Positions 42,114 to 52,366 are shown, numbered from the stretch's first letter. The stretch: DNA of 64,000 bases from CAJBLF01 sp964495905 (GCA_964495905.1 CAZBWN010000074.1:7088-71087); one strand, 5' to 3'. Translations and numbers: made by a program. The notes: a model not told the origin generated them from the sequence alone.

Positions 42114-42232
42114 ATTCTAAACATTGAAAAATTGAAACATGGAAACCTGCCTGCCGCAGGCAGGAATGGAAAGGTTCAAAAAAGAAACATTAATCTTTCC
42201 ATCTTTCAATCCTTCCACCTTTCCATTATTTT
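42114..42232. repeat. dispersed repeat with CCTGCCTGCCGCAGGCAGG palindrome
   Basis: TTGAAA-rich lead, palindrome at 42146-42164, then a complementary arm with ATCTTTCAATCCTTCCACC. The same 19-bp palindrome and its GGAAA flank occur at 55301-55319. The TTGAAACATGGAAA words recur at 50588, 58233 and inside 44019-45602. Confidence 0.8.
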
Positions 42233-43276
42233 CTATAAAATAATCACTTCCGGTTCTAGACTCACAGCAAAGAGTTCTAGGACTTTTTTTTGTATGGATT
42301 GAGCGAATGCTCGTATATCTGATCCGCTAGCACCACCGGTATTGATGATGACGAGCGCATGTTTATCATAGGTAGCGACTGCTCCTTCTTGCTTGCCTTT
42401 ATAGCCGGCGAGTTCAATCAATTGTCCGGCAGAAAGCTTGAATGCAATACTGCCATGGTGATGGGTCTCATTTCATTTGAGATCAGGATAAGTCACCAAT
42501 AGCCTTTCAAACTGCTCTTTGCTGACGACAGGATTTTTGAAAAAACTCCCTGCAGTTCCTGTCTTGGTCCGGTCAGGCAATTTATTTTGCCTGATGGTGA
42601 TAATGATATCTGCTACCTCTTGAGCAGAGATAGCGGTAGGGTCGATGCATTGTTTCCAGATGATGTCTTGGATATCATTGTATTGGATATTTGGGAAATA
42701 GTCAGGAGATTGTTGTTCAAAGACAAAAGTCACTGCAGTAATGATGACCTTATCTTTTAACTCATGTTTGAAAATACTCTCGCGATAAGCGAATTTGCAT
42801 TCATCATTTGTCCGTATTTTTTTCTCTTTCGTTTCAAGATCTATCCCTTCCACTTCAGCAATGATATCTTGCGCTTCTTTACCATATGCGCCGATATTGC
42901 CGACGGGAGCTGCTCCTACTTCGCCCGGGATCAGGACGAGATTTTCTCCTCAGACATATCCTTGCTCCAATGCTCGCATCATCGCTTCATGCCGATTTTC
43001 TCCCGCTCATATTTTTACATATATTTTGTTATCTTCTTCTTTCATTATTTTTTTACCTAGCAAAGAATTTTTTATGATCAGTCCAGTATAGTTTTTCGTG
43101 AAGAGGATATTGGCTCATCCACCGAGAATGAAACGGGGTTGTGTAGTGAAAACATCCGTCGAGATCAGATCAAAAATATCTTGTTCATCCTGTATCTCTA
43201 CAAAAAAATCTGCCTCTCCATCGACAGCAAAGGTATTGTAAGGTTTGAGTGAAATATTTTTTTTAATCTCTAACAT
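42233..43276 (-). CDS. murB: UDP-N-acetylenolpyruvoylglucosamine reductase
   Basis: 347 aa, stop TAG. It reduces UDP-GlcNAc-enolpyruvate to UDP-MurNAc. FAD-binding signatures are N-T-F near the start, F-I-L-G-G-G-A-N-I-L-F (one Gly from TGA) and G-E-V-G-A-A-P-V-G-N-I-G-A-Y-G. The catalytic Ser is in G-T-A-G-S-F-F-K-N-P, and the terminal Glu in L-E-P-E-V. Type I-like layout and usual length. Confidence 0.94.
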
Positions 43277-43392
43277 CACAAAATTAATTAATAATGAAAA
43301 ATGAATAGTGAAAAATGTTGGTATTTTTTTTATATTAATAAATAGTTTCCATCATTATTCATCATTAATTATTAATTTTTCATTGTCTTTAT
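43277..43392. repeat. AT-rich inverted repeat (AATGAATAATTAATAATT family)
   Basis: AATTAATTAATAATGAAAAATGAATAGTG on the left and TCATTATTCATCATTAATTATTAATT on the right form long complementary arms. A close relative lies at 54010-54104 between tRNA genes. Confidence 0.65.
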
Positions 43393-43410
43393 CAATGCTT
43401 TATTTTTTGC

Positions 43411-43965
43411 TTATATGATATTATTAAGCTGACCGAACTGATGCATGAGATCATAGGTATTGACATAGAGCTCCGTAAACGAAGCGGAAAAATCAATGAT
43501 TTTTTCTTTGTGTTCATCTTTATCCTCTTTATCAGTTAATTTTTCAGTAATGAGGATAAGATTGTTACGGATGGTATCTTGTCTTTTTTCAAAATCCATC
43601 ATAGCATCTTCTATTTTATGGATATGATTGAATATATCTTTTCTACTGAGACTATTCTCTATGATATGCTGTCCAAAGTCAGCAAGCGTTTGTTGTTCTT
43701 TGAGGAAAAAATGCTCAAATTGGTTGATGAGTCTTCATGCTTGATGATACAAAGCATCTAATATTTGGAGTTTTATATGATGAGAAGCTAGATTGTCCAT
43801 GATAGCTTTGGTATAGAGATCATTCAATTTTTTTCTTTCTCTTGCCAATGCGTCTAGTACAAATGGGATATTGTTCATGATATCTCCGATGTGCTGAGGT
43901 TCATTATTCTTTTTGGATTCATCATTGTTTTTTGGTTCATCGTTATTTTTATCTTTTTCTTCCAT
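43411..43965 (-). CDS. helical protein of unknown function
   Basis: 184 aa. A highly charged Lys/Asn/Asp/Glu-rich N-terminal tail (~30 residues) is followed by a continuous amphipathic helical region, probably coiled coil. No signal peptide, membrane helix or motif. One TGA-Gly. It lies between murB and the RNA methyltransferase gene on the same strand. Confidence 0.65.
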
Positions 43966-44018
43966 ACAAAAATTCTAGCAGATAAATATTACTGCAAATA
44001 GTATATATATTTTATATA

Positions 44019-45602
44019 TTAAGTCAATACTCAAATACATTCGATATGATGGGTCTGAGGAAACATATCCACAGGCTGGATTTCTTTGATAGTGAATCCT
44101 CATGCGACCAATAATTCGATATCTCTGACCATAGTAACGGGATTACAGGAAATATATAATAATTTGAAATCTGATTCTTTTTTGATGTCGCAGATCATCT
44201 CGACGACATTTTTGTGCAGTCCATCTCTTGGCGGATCGATGATGACGAGGCCGAGATTGTTAAGTTTGTTTCTGATTTCCGGCGTTTTGGTGAATGCCTT
44301 TTCTGCAGGGTTAGCTAGGAAGGTGACTTTATTTTCCACTCCGTTGATCTTTGCATTATATCATGCATCCCTGATTGCTTCTTCCACAATCTCTATCCCG
44401 ACAAGCTTATTTCCCTTGCCGACCTTGAGGAAACTGATACCGATAGTTCCCGTTCCGCAGTAAAGATCTAGGATAGTCCCTTCTATATTTCCGACCATTT
44501 TCATAGCCTGCGTGAAGAGCTGTTGTGCTCAGAGTGTATTGGTCTGAAAAAACGAAAAAGGCGACACTCTGAAGGTTGCTGTAATCGTTCAATCCTCTTC
44601 TCTATTTTCAATTTTCGAGTCCGGTGATACCTGGAATTTGAGGGCTTCATAGATGGATCATTCTCCTCGGAAGGTTACTGTTCTGCATTCTTCGGATTTG
44701 ACGACATCAGCCAAGCTATTATTGTAGGTGATGACAAAACTTGTTATCTTTTCTTTCAAAAAAACATCTTGTTTGAAAGTCTCAAGAAGCGTATCCCATT
44801 TTTGGATTTTTTCTCCTGTGAGATCATTGTCTGCAACTGCGAGATTAATAAGAAACTGTTGGGTATTCGTTCCTTCTCTGATCACGAGATGCCTGAAAAA
44901 TCCTTGATGCGTCATCTGATCATGGACGGGGAGTCCTGATGTCGTGCAGAGTCCTTTGATATGTTGGAATATTGCATTCGCTTCATCAGAGATAAGTCCG
45001 CAATTATCTATATCTATGATCTTGCTGAATTCTCCTTGTTTATGAAACCCTACGCTTCGATCTGAAAGTACGTTAAGTTCTTTTTTCTTTTCATCTTTCA
45101 ATGTTTCCACGTTTCAATCTTTCAATATATTTGTGATGTACTTCCCGAAACTGAACTCTATCTTGTTCCTATAATTTTTTTCTTGAGGTGACCCGATGAT
45201 AGTCAAGACTTGGAGATCCGGTAATTTCCTTTTGATCTTGGTGAAGGCATCATTGACGATATCTTCTTTTAATTTCAATTGATTCCCATAACTCAGCATC
45301 TGCCATTTACATCCTCAGCAACCGATCTTTCGTGGTTTTGTATTCTCTTCATTGGAAGAAAGCAACGAAAAGAAATGAGGACAGAATATCTTTCCATCTA
45401 CGATCTTTGGATCAAGTTCCTGGACACGGGTGATATGCGCTTCTACATAATCTTTCCTTTGTTTCACTATTTTGAGATCCACAATGCTTCCTGGCAAAGC
45501 GCCTCATTTGATGAGGATCCTTTTTCCATCGCTCATCCTTGCGAGTCCTACTCCTCCATATCCTATCTTATCTATTTTGATTCTGTTCAGTATTTTTGTC
45601 AT
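44019..45602 (-). CDS. RNA m5U methyltransferase, RlmD/TrmA family
   Basis: 527 aa. N-terminal TRAM-like domain (I-D-K-I-G-Y-G-G-V-G), an Fe-S cluster set with Cys in I-F-C-P-H and G-C-E-G-C, then the SAM domain L-D-L-Y-C-G-T-G-T-I-G, I-D-P-P-R-D-G-L and the catalytic Cys in Y-I-S-C-N-P. It methylates uridine in 23S rRNA or tRNA. About 50 residues around aa 160-180 are extra and contain a copy of the TTGAAA...GGAAA intergenic repeat in the coding frame. Confidence 0.9.
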
Positions 45603-45621
45603 TTTTTTAGGGAATATATGA

Positions 45622-46215
45622 TTAAAGGCCTAGTGCTGCTCTGAGTTTGTTTTCAATCTCTTCGATAGTGCCATTGGCATCGATAGTGATGACCTTGCCT
45701 ATCTCTTCAAAATGCTTTATGACATTCAATGTCTCATGCATGAAGATATCTATCCTTTGTTCCATGGATTCCGGTGTATCATCTTTGCGTCCTTCTATTG
45801 CGACTCTTTTCATCATCCTTTCCAATGCCTGTTCTTTGGACAATTGCAGATGGATGACGACAAAATCCCTATTCATCTCCTGCATCTTTTTGCTGAAGAA
45901 CTTTGCCTGAGTAGCAAGTCTAGGAAATCCGTCTATGATGAGTTTTTTCTCGTTAGTCTGAGCTATTTTGAGCGCAGTATGGATAAGATCATGCGTGATG
46001 AAATCATCTATCATCTTACCGCTATTGACGATATCTGTGATATAGTTTCCTATCAGATTCTCATTCAACATAAGCGCTCTGAGGGTCTGTCCCATCTCAA
46101 AATATCGATGATTAGACAGATCTTTCAAAAGTATCTTGGCTTGTGTTCATTTCCCGCATCCTTGGATCCCGAGAAATATCAGATCCTTATCTTTACCCGT
46201 GATTGGTGTTGCCAT
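45622..46215 (-). CDS. adk: adenylate kinase family protein, copy 1
   Basis: 197 aa. P-loop G-I-Q-G-C-G-K-G-T-Q (Gly of K-G-T from TGA) and D-G-F-P-R are adenylate kinase motifs; the LID is the short form without zinc cysteines. It interconverts AMP + ATP and 2 ADP. About half of its residues match the gene directly upstream (46233-46808), so the pair is a tandem duplication. Confidence 0.88.
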
Positions 46216-46232
46216 AAAGAAATACGTAATGG

Positions 46233-46808
46233 TTAAAGCCCTAACTTGCTTATCAATTCTGCTTGCACATCTTCGATAGTACCATCTCCATCTACAGAAA
46301 TCACTTTTCCTAATGTCTTAAAGTACTCGATGACAGGCAATGTTTCCGCCATAAAAGTCTCTATTCTCGTATTCATCGCTTCGATAGTATCATCGGTACG
46401 ACCTTCGATTTGTGCTCTTTTCAGCATCCTTTCTATCACTTTCTCTTTAGGCAGCAACAGATGGATGACGACAAAATCTCTCTTGAGCTCTTCCATCTTG
46501 GGAAGCACGAATTCTGCTTGGCTCATGGATCTAGGAAATCCATCTATGATGAGATTGAGGCCTTTCTTGTTTGCTATCTCCAAAGCGGTATAGAATCGAT
46601 CACGGCCTATGAAGGGATCCACCAAGTTACCGCTGTTTACGATGTCTTTTACAAAGTTCCCTATGATGTTGTCGTTGGACATGATAGCTCTAAAGAGCTG
46701 TCCCATCTCCAAATATTCATATTTATGGTTCATATTCTTTAAGAGCAGTTTTGATTGTGTTCCTTTTCCAGAACATTGGATACCGAGAAATATCAGATCT
46801 TTGTTCAT
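46233..46808 (-). CDS. adk: adenylate kinase family protein, copy 2
   Basis: 191 aa. P-loop G-I-Q-C-S-G-K-G-T-Q and D-G-F-P-R, short LID, no TGA codons. Parallel to copy 1 along its whole length (E-M-G-Q-L-F-R-A, I-V-N-S-G, R-D-F-V-V-I-H-L). Stop 17 bp before the start of copy 1. One copy may have shifted to another NMP substrate; the sequence does not say which. Confidence 0.9.
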   Translation of the reverse strand: MNKDLIFLGIQCSGKGTQSKLLLKNMNHKYEYLEMGQLFRAIMSNDNIIGNFVKDIVNSGNLVDPFIGRDRFYTALEIANKKGLNLIIDGFPRSMSQAEFVLPKMEELKRDFVVIHLLLPKEKVIERMLKRAQIEGRTDDTIEAMNTRIETFMAETLPVIEYFKTLGKVISVDGDGTIEDVQAELISKLGL

Positions 46809-46882
46809 GTTTTATAATTGATAATTATAAAATAAAAATCCAGATTTAGATATATACGGATTTGCTTGTCAAAATCAAAAAA

Positions 46883-46904
46883 AAATACCGATTTCGCGGT
46901 ATTT
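46883..46904 (-). terminator. intrinsic terminator after rpsI
   Basis: AAATACCG / CGGTATTT with a 6-nt loop; on the minus strand the stem runs into a long T-run. It ends the ribosomal cluster. Confidence 0.8.
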
Positions 46905-46928
46905 CTTTTTGGAAAATATGTCAGAAAA

Positions 46929-47351
46929 TTATCTCTTTGACCACGTAGGTCCTTTTCTCGCTTTCTTCAACCCCGGTTTCTTTCTTTCCTTGATTCTAGG
47001 ATCTCTTTTGAGTAATCCATAAGGTTTCAAAGTAAGTCTGAGCTCAGCGTTCCATTCAATCAAGGCTCTTGCGATTCCTAGCTTGATAGCATCCGCTTGT
47101 CCTGATATTCCACCACCTGTGATGACGATCTCTGCGTCAAACTTTTTCAAGTAGTCTGCACCTAGTGTTTGGAGCGGTGAAAGAGCGTTTTCGAGAAGAT
47201 AGAGATTACCACCAAAATAATCTGCTAATAGTTTTTTAGATCCATTAGAGCTTTTGATCATAAAGCTACCTGTTCCTTGTCCAAAAAGCTTAACAACAGC
47301 AGTTGTTTCTTTTCTTCTTCCTATAGCATAGGTATATTCTTTGTTAGCCAT
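46929..47351 (-). CDS. rpsI: 30S ribosomal protein S9
   Basis: 140 aa. Y-A-I-G-R-R-K-E-T-T at the N-terminus, G-G-G-I-S-G-Q-A-D-A-I in the middle and the basic tail ending W-S-K-R are the S9 hallmarks. No TGA codons. Last gene of the leftward ribosomal cluster, after rplM. Confidence 0.96.
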   Translation of the reverse strand: MANKEYTYAIGRRKETTAVVKLFGQGTGSFMIKSSNGSKKLLADYFGGNLYLLENALSPLQTLGADYLKKFDAEIVITGGGISGQADAIKLGIARALIEWNAELRLTLKPYGLLKRDPRIKERKKPGLKKARKGPTWSKR

Positions 47352-47395
47352 TATCGTAGATAAAGTATAATAAAATTAATTGTTTGAAGTATTGA

Positions 47396-47851
47396 TTATT
47401 TTATCACTGTAGGTTTGAAATGATCGAATTCAGTAGTAGTTCAAGTAACGAGCTTAAATCTCTTTAATCTTTTGTCTCTTAACTTGTTTTTTGAAAGCAT
47501 TCCTCTCACGACAAAATTAAGTAGTTTTGCAGGGTTGTTTTTCATAAGCAAATCTCGAGTCACTTCTTTGAGATTACCCTTATATCCACTGTAAGAATAC
47601 ATAACATTATCAGCAAGTTTCTTACCTGTAACTTTGATCTTGTCGATATTCTCTACAAGTACAAAATCACCAGCATCCCAGAAATCAGAATAATATGCTT
47701 TGTGTTTTCCCAAGAGCAATTTTGCGATTTCAACGGCTAATCTTCCAAGTACTTTTCCGTTTGCATCGATTCTCCACCATACTCTGGCTTTGTCCATATC
47801 AGCAGGCTTTACTCGGAGAGTCTTATTAAGGTCTTTTTTTGTGAATTCCAT
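47396..47851 (-). CDS. rplM: 50S ribosomal protein L13
   Basis: 151 aa. W-W-R-I-D-A-N-G-K-V-L-G-R-L-A (~25-39), Y-S-D-F-W-D-A-G-D and L-L-M-K-N-N-P are L13 features (usual bacterial Y-x-P-x-x-D-x-G-D). TGA at residue 137 reads as Gly and adds a 15-residue tail ending at TAA. Confidence 0.94.
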
Positions 47852-47932
47852 GATTAATATTTCAAATAATTAAATGAATTAAATGATGCATGATACACGA
47901 TAATCTAGTATCTTGAATCTAGTATCTTAGTT

Positions 47933-48319
47933 CTAAAGTAATTTAAGTAATATTTTCTGAACACCATCACCTACTCTGAATCCCAATTTGTAATCAGCTA
48001 CGAAACTTGAAGTAGATCCTGATTCCATATATTTTGGTAAGAGTACGTTCAATACTTTTTTTCCTTCAGCTTCACCAAAAATCTTAGATTTGATATATCT
48101 GATAGTTTCTCTTTTTGCGTCTTTTGGATCGAGTTTTTTGCTCATCTTTACAAGATTAGCGAAAAAAGAATCGATTTCAGACTTGAGCACTTTAGCTCTT
48201 TTTGGAGTAGTCGTAGTTTTCCCGTTTTTTACGAGATTACTCAACAACTGTCTTACGAATACGTCTCTTTTTTTAGCTCCTGTGTGTAATTCGAGCAATT
48301 TATTTTTCTTATGTCTCAT
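47933..48319 (-). CDS. rplQ: 50S ribosomal protein L17
   Basis: 128 aa, stop TAG. M-R-H-K-K-N-K-L-L-E-L at the start and the T-P-K-R-A-K-V-L-K helix are typical; no TGA. Follows rpoA, as in many bacteria. Confidence 0.95.
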   Translation of the reverse strand: MRHKKNKLLELHTGAKKRDVFVRQLLSNLVKNGKTTTTPKRAKVLKSEIDSFFANLVKMSKKLDPKDAKRETIRYIKSKIFGEAEGKKVLNVLLPKYMESGSTSSFVADYKLGFRVGDGVQKILLKLL

Positions 48320-48357
48320 GATACTTGCATTAATATAATTAAAATCCTATTAATATC

Positions 48358-49353
48358 TTATCCTATCAAAGCTTTATCTATATTTGCCAATGCGCTATTG
48401 ATTTCATCGATAGCTTTTCTACCTACTCATTTCATAAGCAAGAGTTCTCCTTTCTTCTTCTTTTCGAGATCTTCTACATACAAGATGTTATTTTTGATCA
48501 ATGCATTTCTTGTTCTTTCACTAAGAGGAAGTGCATCAATAGGCATTGTCTTTATATTAGCCTCTTCATGGAATTTGTCTTGCACTCTATCAAGATCTTC
48601 CAAATCCACGAGGAATGATCTATCGATATATATATTATCAAAGATGAATAATTTAGCATATGAAGCTAATACCTCACCAGCAAACATAACGACTTCTTTT
48701 GGAGAGATACCTTTGAACCATGATCTGATTTCAATGACCAAAAGGTCTTTGGTTGATCCGGTAAAATCTTCAATAACTTCCACTACTTCATATTTTACAT
48801 AATCAATCACTTTAAATTCGTTGTCTATCAATAAGATGTTTGCATCGATATCTTCATCTTTTCTATCACGAGCTCTAAGGTAATCAACGCTGTAGTATCC
48901 ATATCCTTTTTCTATCCTGAGTTCGATATTGAGCTCAATAGATGGATCAGTGATTTGGAATAATTCTACAGTATCACTCAATATTTCTATTCCCGCAGGA
49001 AGTTTGATATTGTTTGAAGTATAGAGTCCTATACCTGAGAATCTTTGAGAGATCCATTGGATATTATCAGCCTTTTCATCCACTTTGAAGCGGAGTGTCT
49101 TAAAATTTAACATCATATCTATTACACTTTCTTTTACTCCATCTATTACATGATATTCATGATTCACTCATTTGATTTTCATTCCTGTGATAGCTCCTCC
49201 GATACTATATCATAATATGATTCTTCTCAATGCGTTTCCAAGTGTCTGTCCAAAACCTCTAGGCAAAAACTTTACTTCAAATTTAGTTGTTCTGTCGTCT
49301 ACATTTGAGACAATGATCTTAGGTGCTCAGATGAATTTTTGTATATCCAACAT
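48358..49353 (-). CDS. rpoA: RNA polymerase alpha subunit
   Basis: 331 aa. N-terminal dimer domain with F-G-Q-T-L-G-N-A-L-R-R-I-I-L-G (last Gly from TGA), S-I-G-G-A-I-T-G, and a C-terminal helix-hairpin-helix domain (L-S-E-R-T-R-N-A-L-I-K, G-V-G-R-K-A-I-D-E-I). Standard size and domain order. It lies between rpsD and rplQ. Confidence 0.95.
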
Positions 49354-49410
49354 ACAGAGAATAATAAAGAGTAAAAATTTTTTTTGTTTTGTGGGTGGTG
49401 TATATCAAGA

Positions 49411-50031
49411 TTATGCTCTCGCATAAAATTCGATAACTTTCAAGATATCAGCAGGTATTCCTAATTCTCAAACCTGTGGATCATTAAGCATTTCAGCAAT
49501 ATTAGCTGCTTTATCTAATTTTACCCATGATGGTGTTTTTCCTTTGCTTTCTGCAGCATTTTGGCTGTAGAGAGTAGAACTCTTCAATTTTTCTTTTAGG
49601 CTTATCTTGTCTCCGATAGCAACAAATGATGATGGGATATTATGTTTTTTCCCGTTTAACAAGAAGTGACCATGATTAACCATCTGTCTTGCTTGCATGA
49701 TAGTTTTTGCAAGTCCTGATCTATAAACAACTGAGTCCATTCTTCTTTCCAAAAATTGGAAAAGTGCAGTATCGTGAGTGATATTTTTGTTCTTCGCATA
49801 TTTAGCAGCGATTTCTCTAACAATCCTTACGAATTGTCTTTCTGATAACATGTACATTCTTTTAAGTACTTGTTTGTTTCTCAAAAGTTTTCCATATTCA
49901 GAAGATCTTTGCATGTTAGCACCATGCTGTCCTGGCAAGCTTCTATTTTTTTTCACATTATACTTCTTTGATCCAAATAGATCTACTTGTTCTCTTCTGC
50001 ATAGTTTGAACTTAGGTCAGGTATACTTCAT
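49411..50031 (-). CDS. rpsD: 30S ribosomal protein S4
   Basis: 206 aa. Y-T-G-P-K-F-K-L-C-R-R-E at the start (G from TGA), L-P-G-Q-H-G and the S4 RNA-binding domain M-D-S-V-V-Y-R-S-G-L-A and V-N-H-G-H. The tail ends F-Y-A-R-A. Only one Cys near the N-terminus, so no zinc site. Confidence 0.95.
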
Positions 50032-50079
50032 TAAATTTAGAATTTAGAATTTAAAATTTAGAATTTAGAATTTAGAAAC
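50032..50079. repeat. short tandem repeat AATTTAG
   Basis: Six to seven copies of a 7-9 bp unit (AATTTAGA/AATTTAAA) in the rpsK-rpsD gap. Too short and uniform to be anything but a microsatellite-like tract. Confidence 0.8.
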
Positions 50080-50141
50080 ATATAGTTATTATTGATATTT
50101 TTTTATTTTTCTGAATTATGCATTATAAATTCTGCATTCAA

Positions 50142-50555
50142 TTAAATTCTCTTTTGTCTTTTTCCTTTGCATCCACCGAACTGGATAGCAGTATTTTCTT
50201 TGATATATTTGATATCGATAAGCCCGATTTCATTGACAGCCTTGAAAACACCGTCTCTTGCCAATCCTGCTCATCTGAAAATGATACCGATCTCTTTGAG
50301 TCCGATTGTCTGTCCTTCTTTCAAGATTTGTTTTGTTAACATTTCTGCAGCATAAGGCGTGCTTTTTTTAGCTCATTTGTATCCGAGTTTTCCAGTTCCT
50401 CATCCAAGGATTCTATTACCGTTTTCATCTACCAAAGCAAGAATGGTATTGTTGCTAGTAGTTTGTACGTGAAGAACTCAGCTATCCAACTTGATATCTC
50501 TTTTCTTTTTTGGGGTAGCGTTTTTTGCTTTTGCGTCAACAACAGGTGTAGCCAT
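50142..50555 (-). CDS. rpsK: 30S ribosomal protein S11
   Basis: 137 aa. N-N-T-I-L-A-L-V-D, A-K-K-S-T-P-Y-A-A-E, G-L-A-R-D-G-V-F-K-A and a C-terminal G-C-K-G-K-R-Q-K-R. Five TGA-Gly codons, including both in G-G-G-T-G-K and in F-R-G-A-G, so a standard-code search would miss the gene as a whole. Confidence 0.94.
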
Positions 50556-50587
50556 AATTTAACGAAAATAAATTAATAAAATACTTA

Positions 50588-50668
50588 ATAAGATTGAAAA
50601 GTTGAAACATTGAAAGATTGAAAGGTTAATTTTTTCATGTTTCCATGTTTCCACCTCTCCATATTTCC
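50588..50668. repeat. dispersed TTGAAA/GGAAA inverted repeat
   Basis: TTGAAAAGTTGAAACATTG on the left and TTTCCATGTTTCCACCTC on the right are complementary in style. Same family as 42114 and 58233. Confidence 0.7.
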
Positions 50669-50669
50669 A

Positions 50670-51044
50670 TTACTTCTTAAGTACTGGTCTTACTTTGTTT
50701 CTTCCCATAAGTTTTTTTGCAGTTTTTGCATTCTTTCTAGTCACTTGTCCTCTAACAGGTAATCCAAGGTTGTGTCTCATACCTCTGTAGCATTTGATTT
50801 CCTTGAGTCTCTTGATAGCAAAAGCGATTTCTCTTCTGAGATCACTTTCGAGAACGTATTTTAGGATTTGTTCAAGAATCTTTTTTTGTTCGTCTTCTGA
50901 AATATCTTTCACCTTTTTGAGGTAATCGATTTTTGCATTGTCAAGAATAGTCTTAGACCTTTTGAGTCCAATACCATAGACGGCAGTAAGTCAGATCCAG
51001 ATAGATTTATTTTCTGGTAAAACGTGTCCTGATAATCTAAACAT
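50670..51044 (-). CDS. rpsM: 30S ribosomal protein S13
   Basis: 124 aa. L-T-A-V-Y-G-I-G-L-K-R-S in the N-terminal helix-turn-helix, C-Y-R-G-M-R-H-N-L-G-L-P-V-R-G-Q and a basic tail with K-K. TGA at residue 18 reads as Gly. Confidence 0.95.
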
Positions 51045-51101
51045 GGGGTGTTAAAAAAACAAATAAATATATTAAACATACACTATACAGTCAGTGTAAA
51101 A

Positions 51102-51218
51102 TTATCCTTGTCTTGCTTTGTGTCTAGGGTTTTTTTTGCAGACAACATAGAGTATTCCCTTTCTTTTGACTATTTGGCAATACAAACACCTTTTTTTGAG
51201 AGAAGCTTTGACTTTCAT
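51102..51218 (-). CDS. rpmJ: 50S ribosomal protein L36
   Basis: 38 aa. M-K-V-K-A-S-L-K-K-R-C-x2-C then ...V-V-C-x5-H with final K-A-R-Q-G. It keeps the four zinc ligands (three Cys, one His). Typical neighbour of infA and rpsM. Confidence 0.95.
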   Translation of the reverse strand: MKVKASLKKRCLYCQIVKRKGILYVVCKKNPRHKARQG

Positions 51219-51247
51219 CTTAAGCAATTGCTACTAAATAAAGCTAG

Positions 51248-51481
51248 TTATTTCTTATAATCATTATATCTAAATACAATACGTCATTGACTCATATCAT
51301 ACTGATTGATTTCTAATTTGACTCGATCTCATATAATGATTGATATATTAGATTGACTCATTCTTCATGATTTTTTACAACGTACAAGAGTGTCTACATC
51401 TTTGAGTTTCACCTTGAAAAATCATGCAGGTAATACCTCTAGAACTTCTCCATCTCGTTCCAAAACTCATTCTTTACCCAT
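51248..51481 (-). CDS. infA: translation initiation factor IF-1
   Basis: 77 aa S1-like OB fold. G-E-V-L-E-V-L-P-A-G-F-F-K-V-K-L, then the S-G-R-M/K loop, I-I-G-D-R-V-K-L-E and G-R-I-V-F-R-Y. Five TGA-Gly codons in 77 residues, all at family glycines. The start overlaps the rplU stop by 8 bp. Confidence 0.92.
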
Positions 51482-51797
51482 TAATGTCAATTTTTTTAAT
51501 TTCTAAAAATGACTCATGTGGTCTAAATCACATCGTTCTCTGATATCTATTTTTTCTCTTGAACTTTATGACTCTGATTTTTTCTCCTTTTTGATTCTTG
51601 TTTACGATGCATTCAACTTTTGCATTTGCAATATAGGGAGCACCTACGACCACTTTAGCTCCTTTGTCATCAAATGCCAAGAGAACAGTATCGATAGTCA
51701 TTTTTGCTCATTCGTCCAAATCCACGTTATCAACAACGATAACATCTCCTTCTTGTACGATATATTGATGTCCTTTAACTTCTACAACAGCATACAT
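51474..51797 (-). CDS. rplU: 50S ribosomal protein L21
   Basis: 107 aa. M-Y-A-V-V-E-V-K-G-H-Q-Y at the start, V-V-V-G-A-P-Y-I-A-N-A-K-V in the middle, K-F-K-R-K-N-R-Y-Q-R-T-M-G-F-R-P-H near the end. Two TGA-Gly codons, one in the M-G-F/H-R motif. It takes an unusual place just upstream of infA; no rpmA follows. Confidence 0.93.
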
Positions 51798-51835
51798 TAT
51801 GACTTATGTTTTATAATTTAAAATTTAGAATTATA

Positions 51836-52099
51836 TTAAACGATCTTACCTAACTGAGCAAGTGTGTTATATTTTTTCTTGTTTGTCCTATATGCATTAG
51901 AGATGATAGCTTTTAGTCTTACATATCTTCTTGCACTAGGAAATTTGAACGAAACGAATTTTCTGTATCGTTTAGTATTATAGTGTTTTTGCTTTTTAGC
52001 TTTATCTAAGATATGAGATGCCCAAAGTTCTTTCTTATAGAAAGAAATCATCCTTTCATTGGTATTAAGATCTCATGTTCTTCGTATAGTAAATCCCAT
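51836..52099 (-). CDS. small basic protein in the ribosomal cluster, unknown
   Basis: 87 aa, strongly basic (Lys/Arg about 30%). T-I-R-R-T-G-D-L near the start, a K-K-Q-K-H-Y-N-T-K-R-Y-R-K central stretch and a Y-V-R-L-K-A-I-I-S-N-A-Y-R helix. It looks like a ribosomal or rRNA-binding protein from its charge and position, but I cannot match it to S15, S18, S20, S21, L27 or L28. One TGA-Gly. Confidence 0.65.
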
Positions 52100-52189
52100 T
52101 GAACAAAATTTTGACAAATAAAAAAAACTTTTTAGCCGTGTGAATATATCATTATTCCATCAAAATGCAAGACATTTTTACGTATTTTC

Positions 52190-52335
52190 ATGCGTAATAT
52201 CCAGGATTCATTTCGACGTCTAAAGGGTTGGGCTCGGAGCTTGAATAGAACCCGCGCAGTACTGCGGGGCAGGCCGTCACATAGGGATAGTATCCCTGGG
52301 TGGGTTCATTATTGGCTACGAGTTTTTTAGTTTGT
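52190..52335 (-). ncRNA. candidate structured leader or small RNA
   Basis: GC-rich island in an AT-rich genome, in the gene-free gap 52100-52366. On the minus strand GAACCC pairs with a later GGGTTC, enclosing AGGGATA/TATCCCT and CCGCAG/CTGCGCGG hairpins. A 19-codon ORF beginning M-N-P-G-Y-Y-A follows on the same strand (about 52146-52205). It lies upstream of the small basic gene and rplU. I do not recognise RNase P, tmRNA or SRP motifs; a ribosomal protein leader is possible. Confidence 0.4.
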
Positions 52336-52366
52336 GATACTATATTTGTATTTATATAATTGTATT

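Noticed and set aside
48311..48802. 163-codon plus-strand frame
   Set aside because: Antisense to rpoA, with no family features.
50032..50079. Short regular repeats as a possible CRISPR
   Set aside because: Unit is 7-9 bp with no spacers; a simple tandem tract.
52190..52335. T-box, RNase P, tmRNA or SRP RNA in the GC-rich island
   Set aside because: None of the conserved core motifs could be found on either strand; kept only as an unnamed structured candidate.
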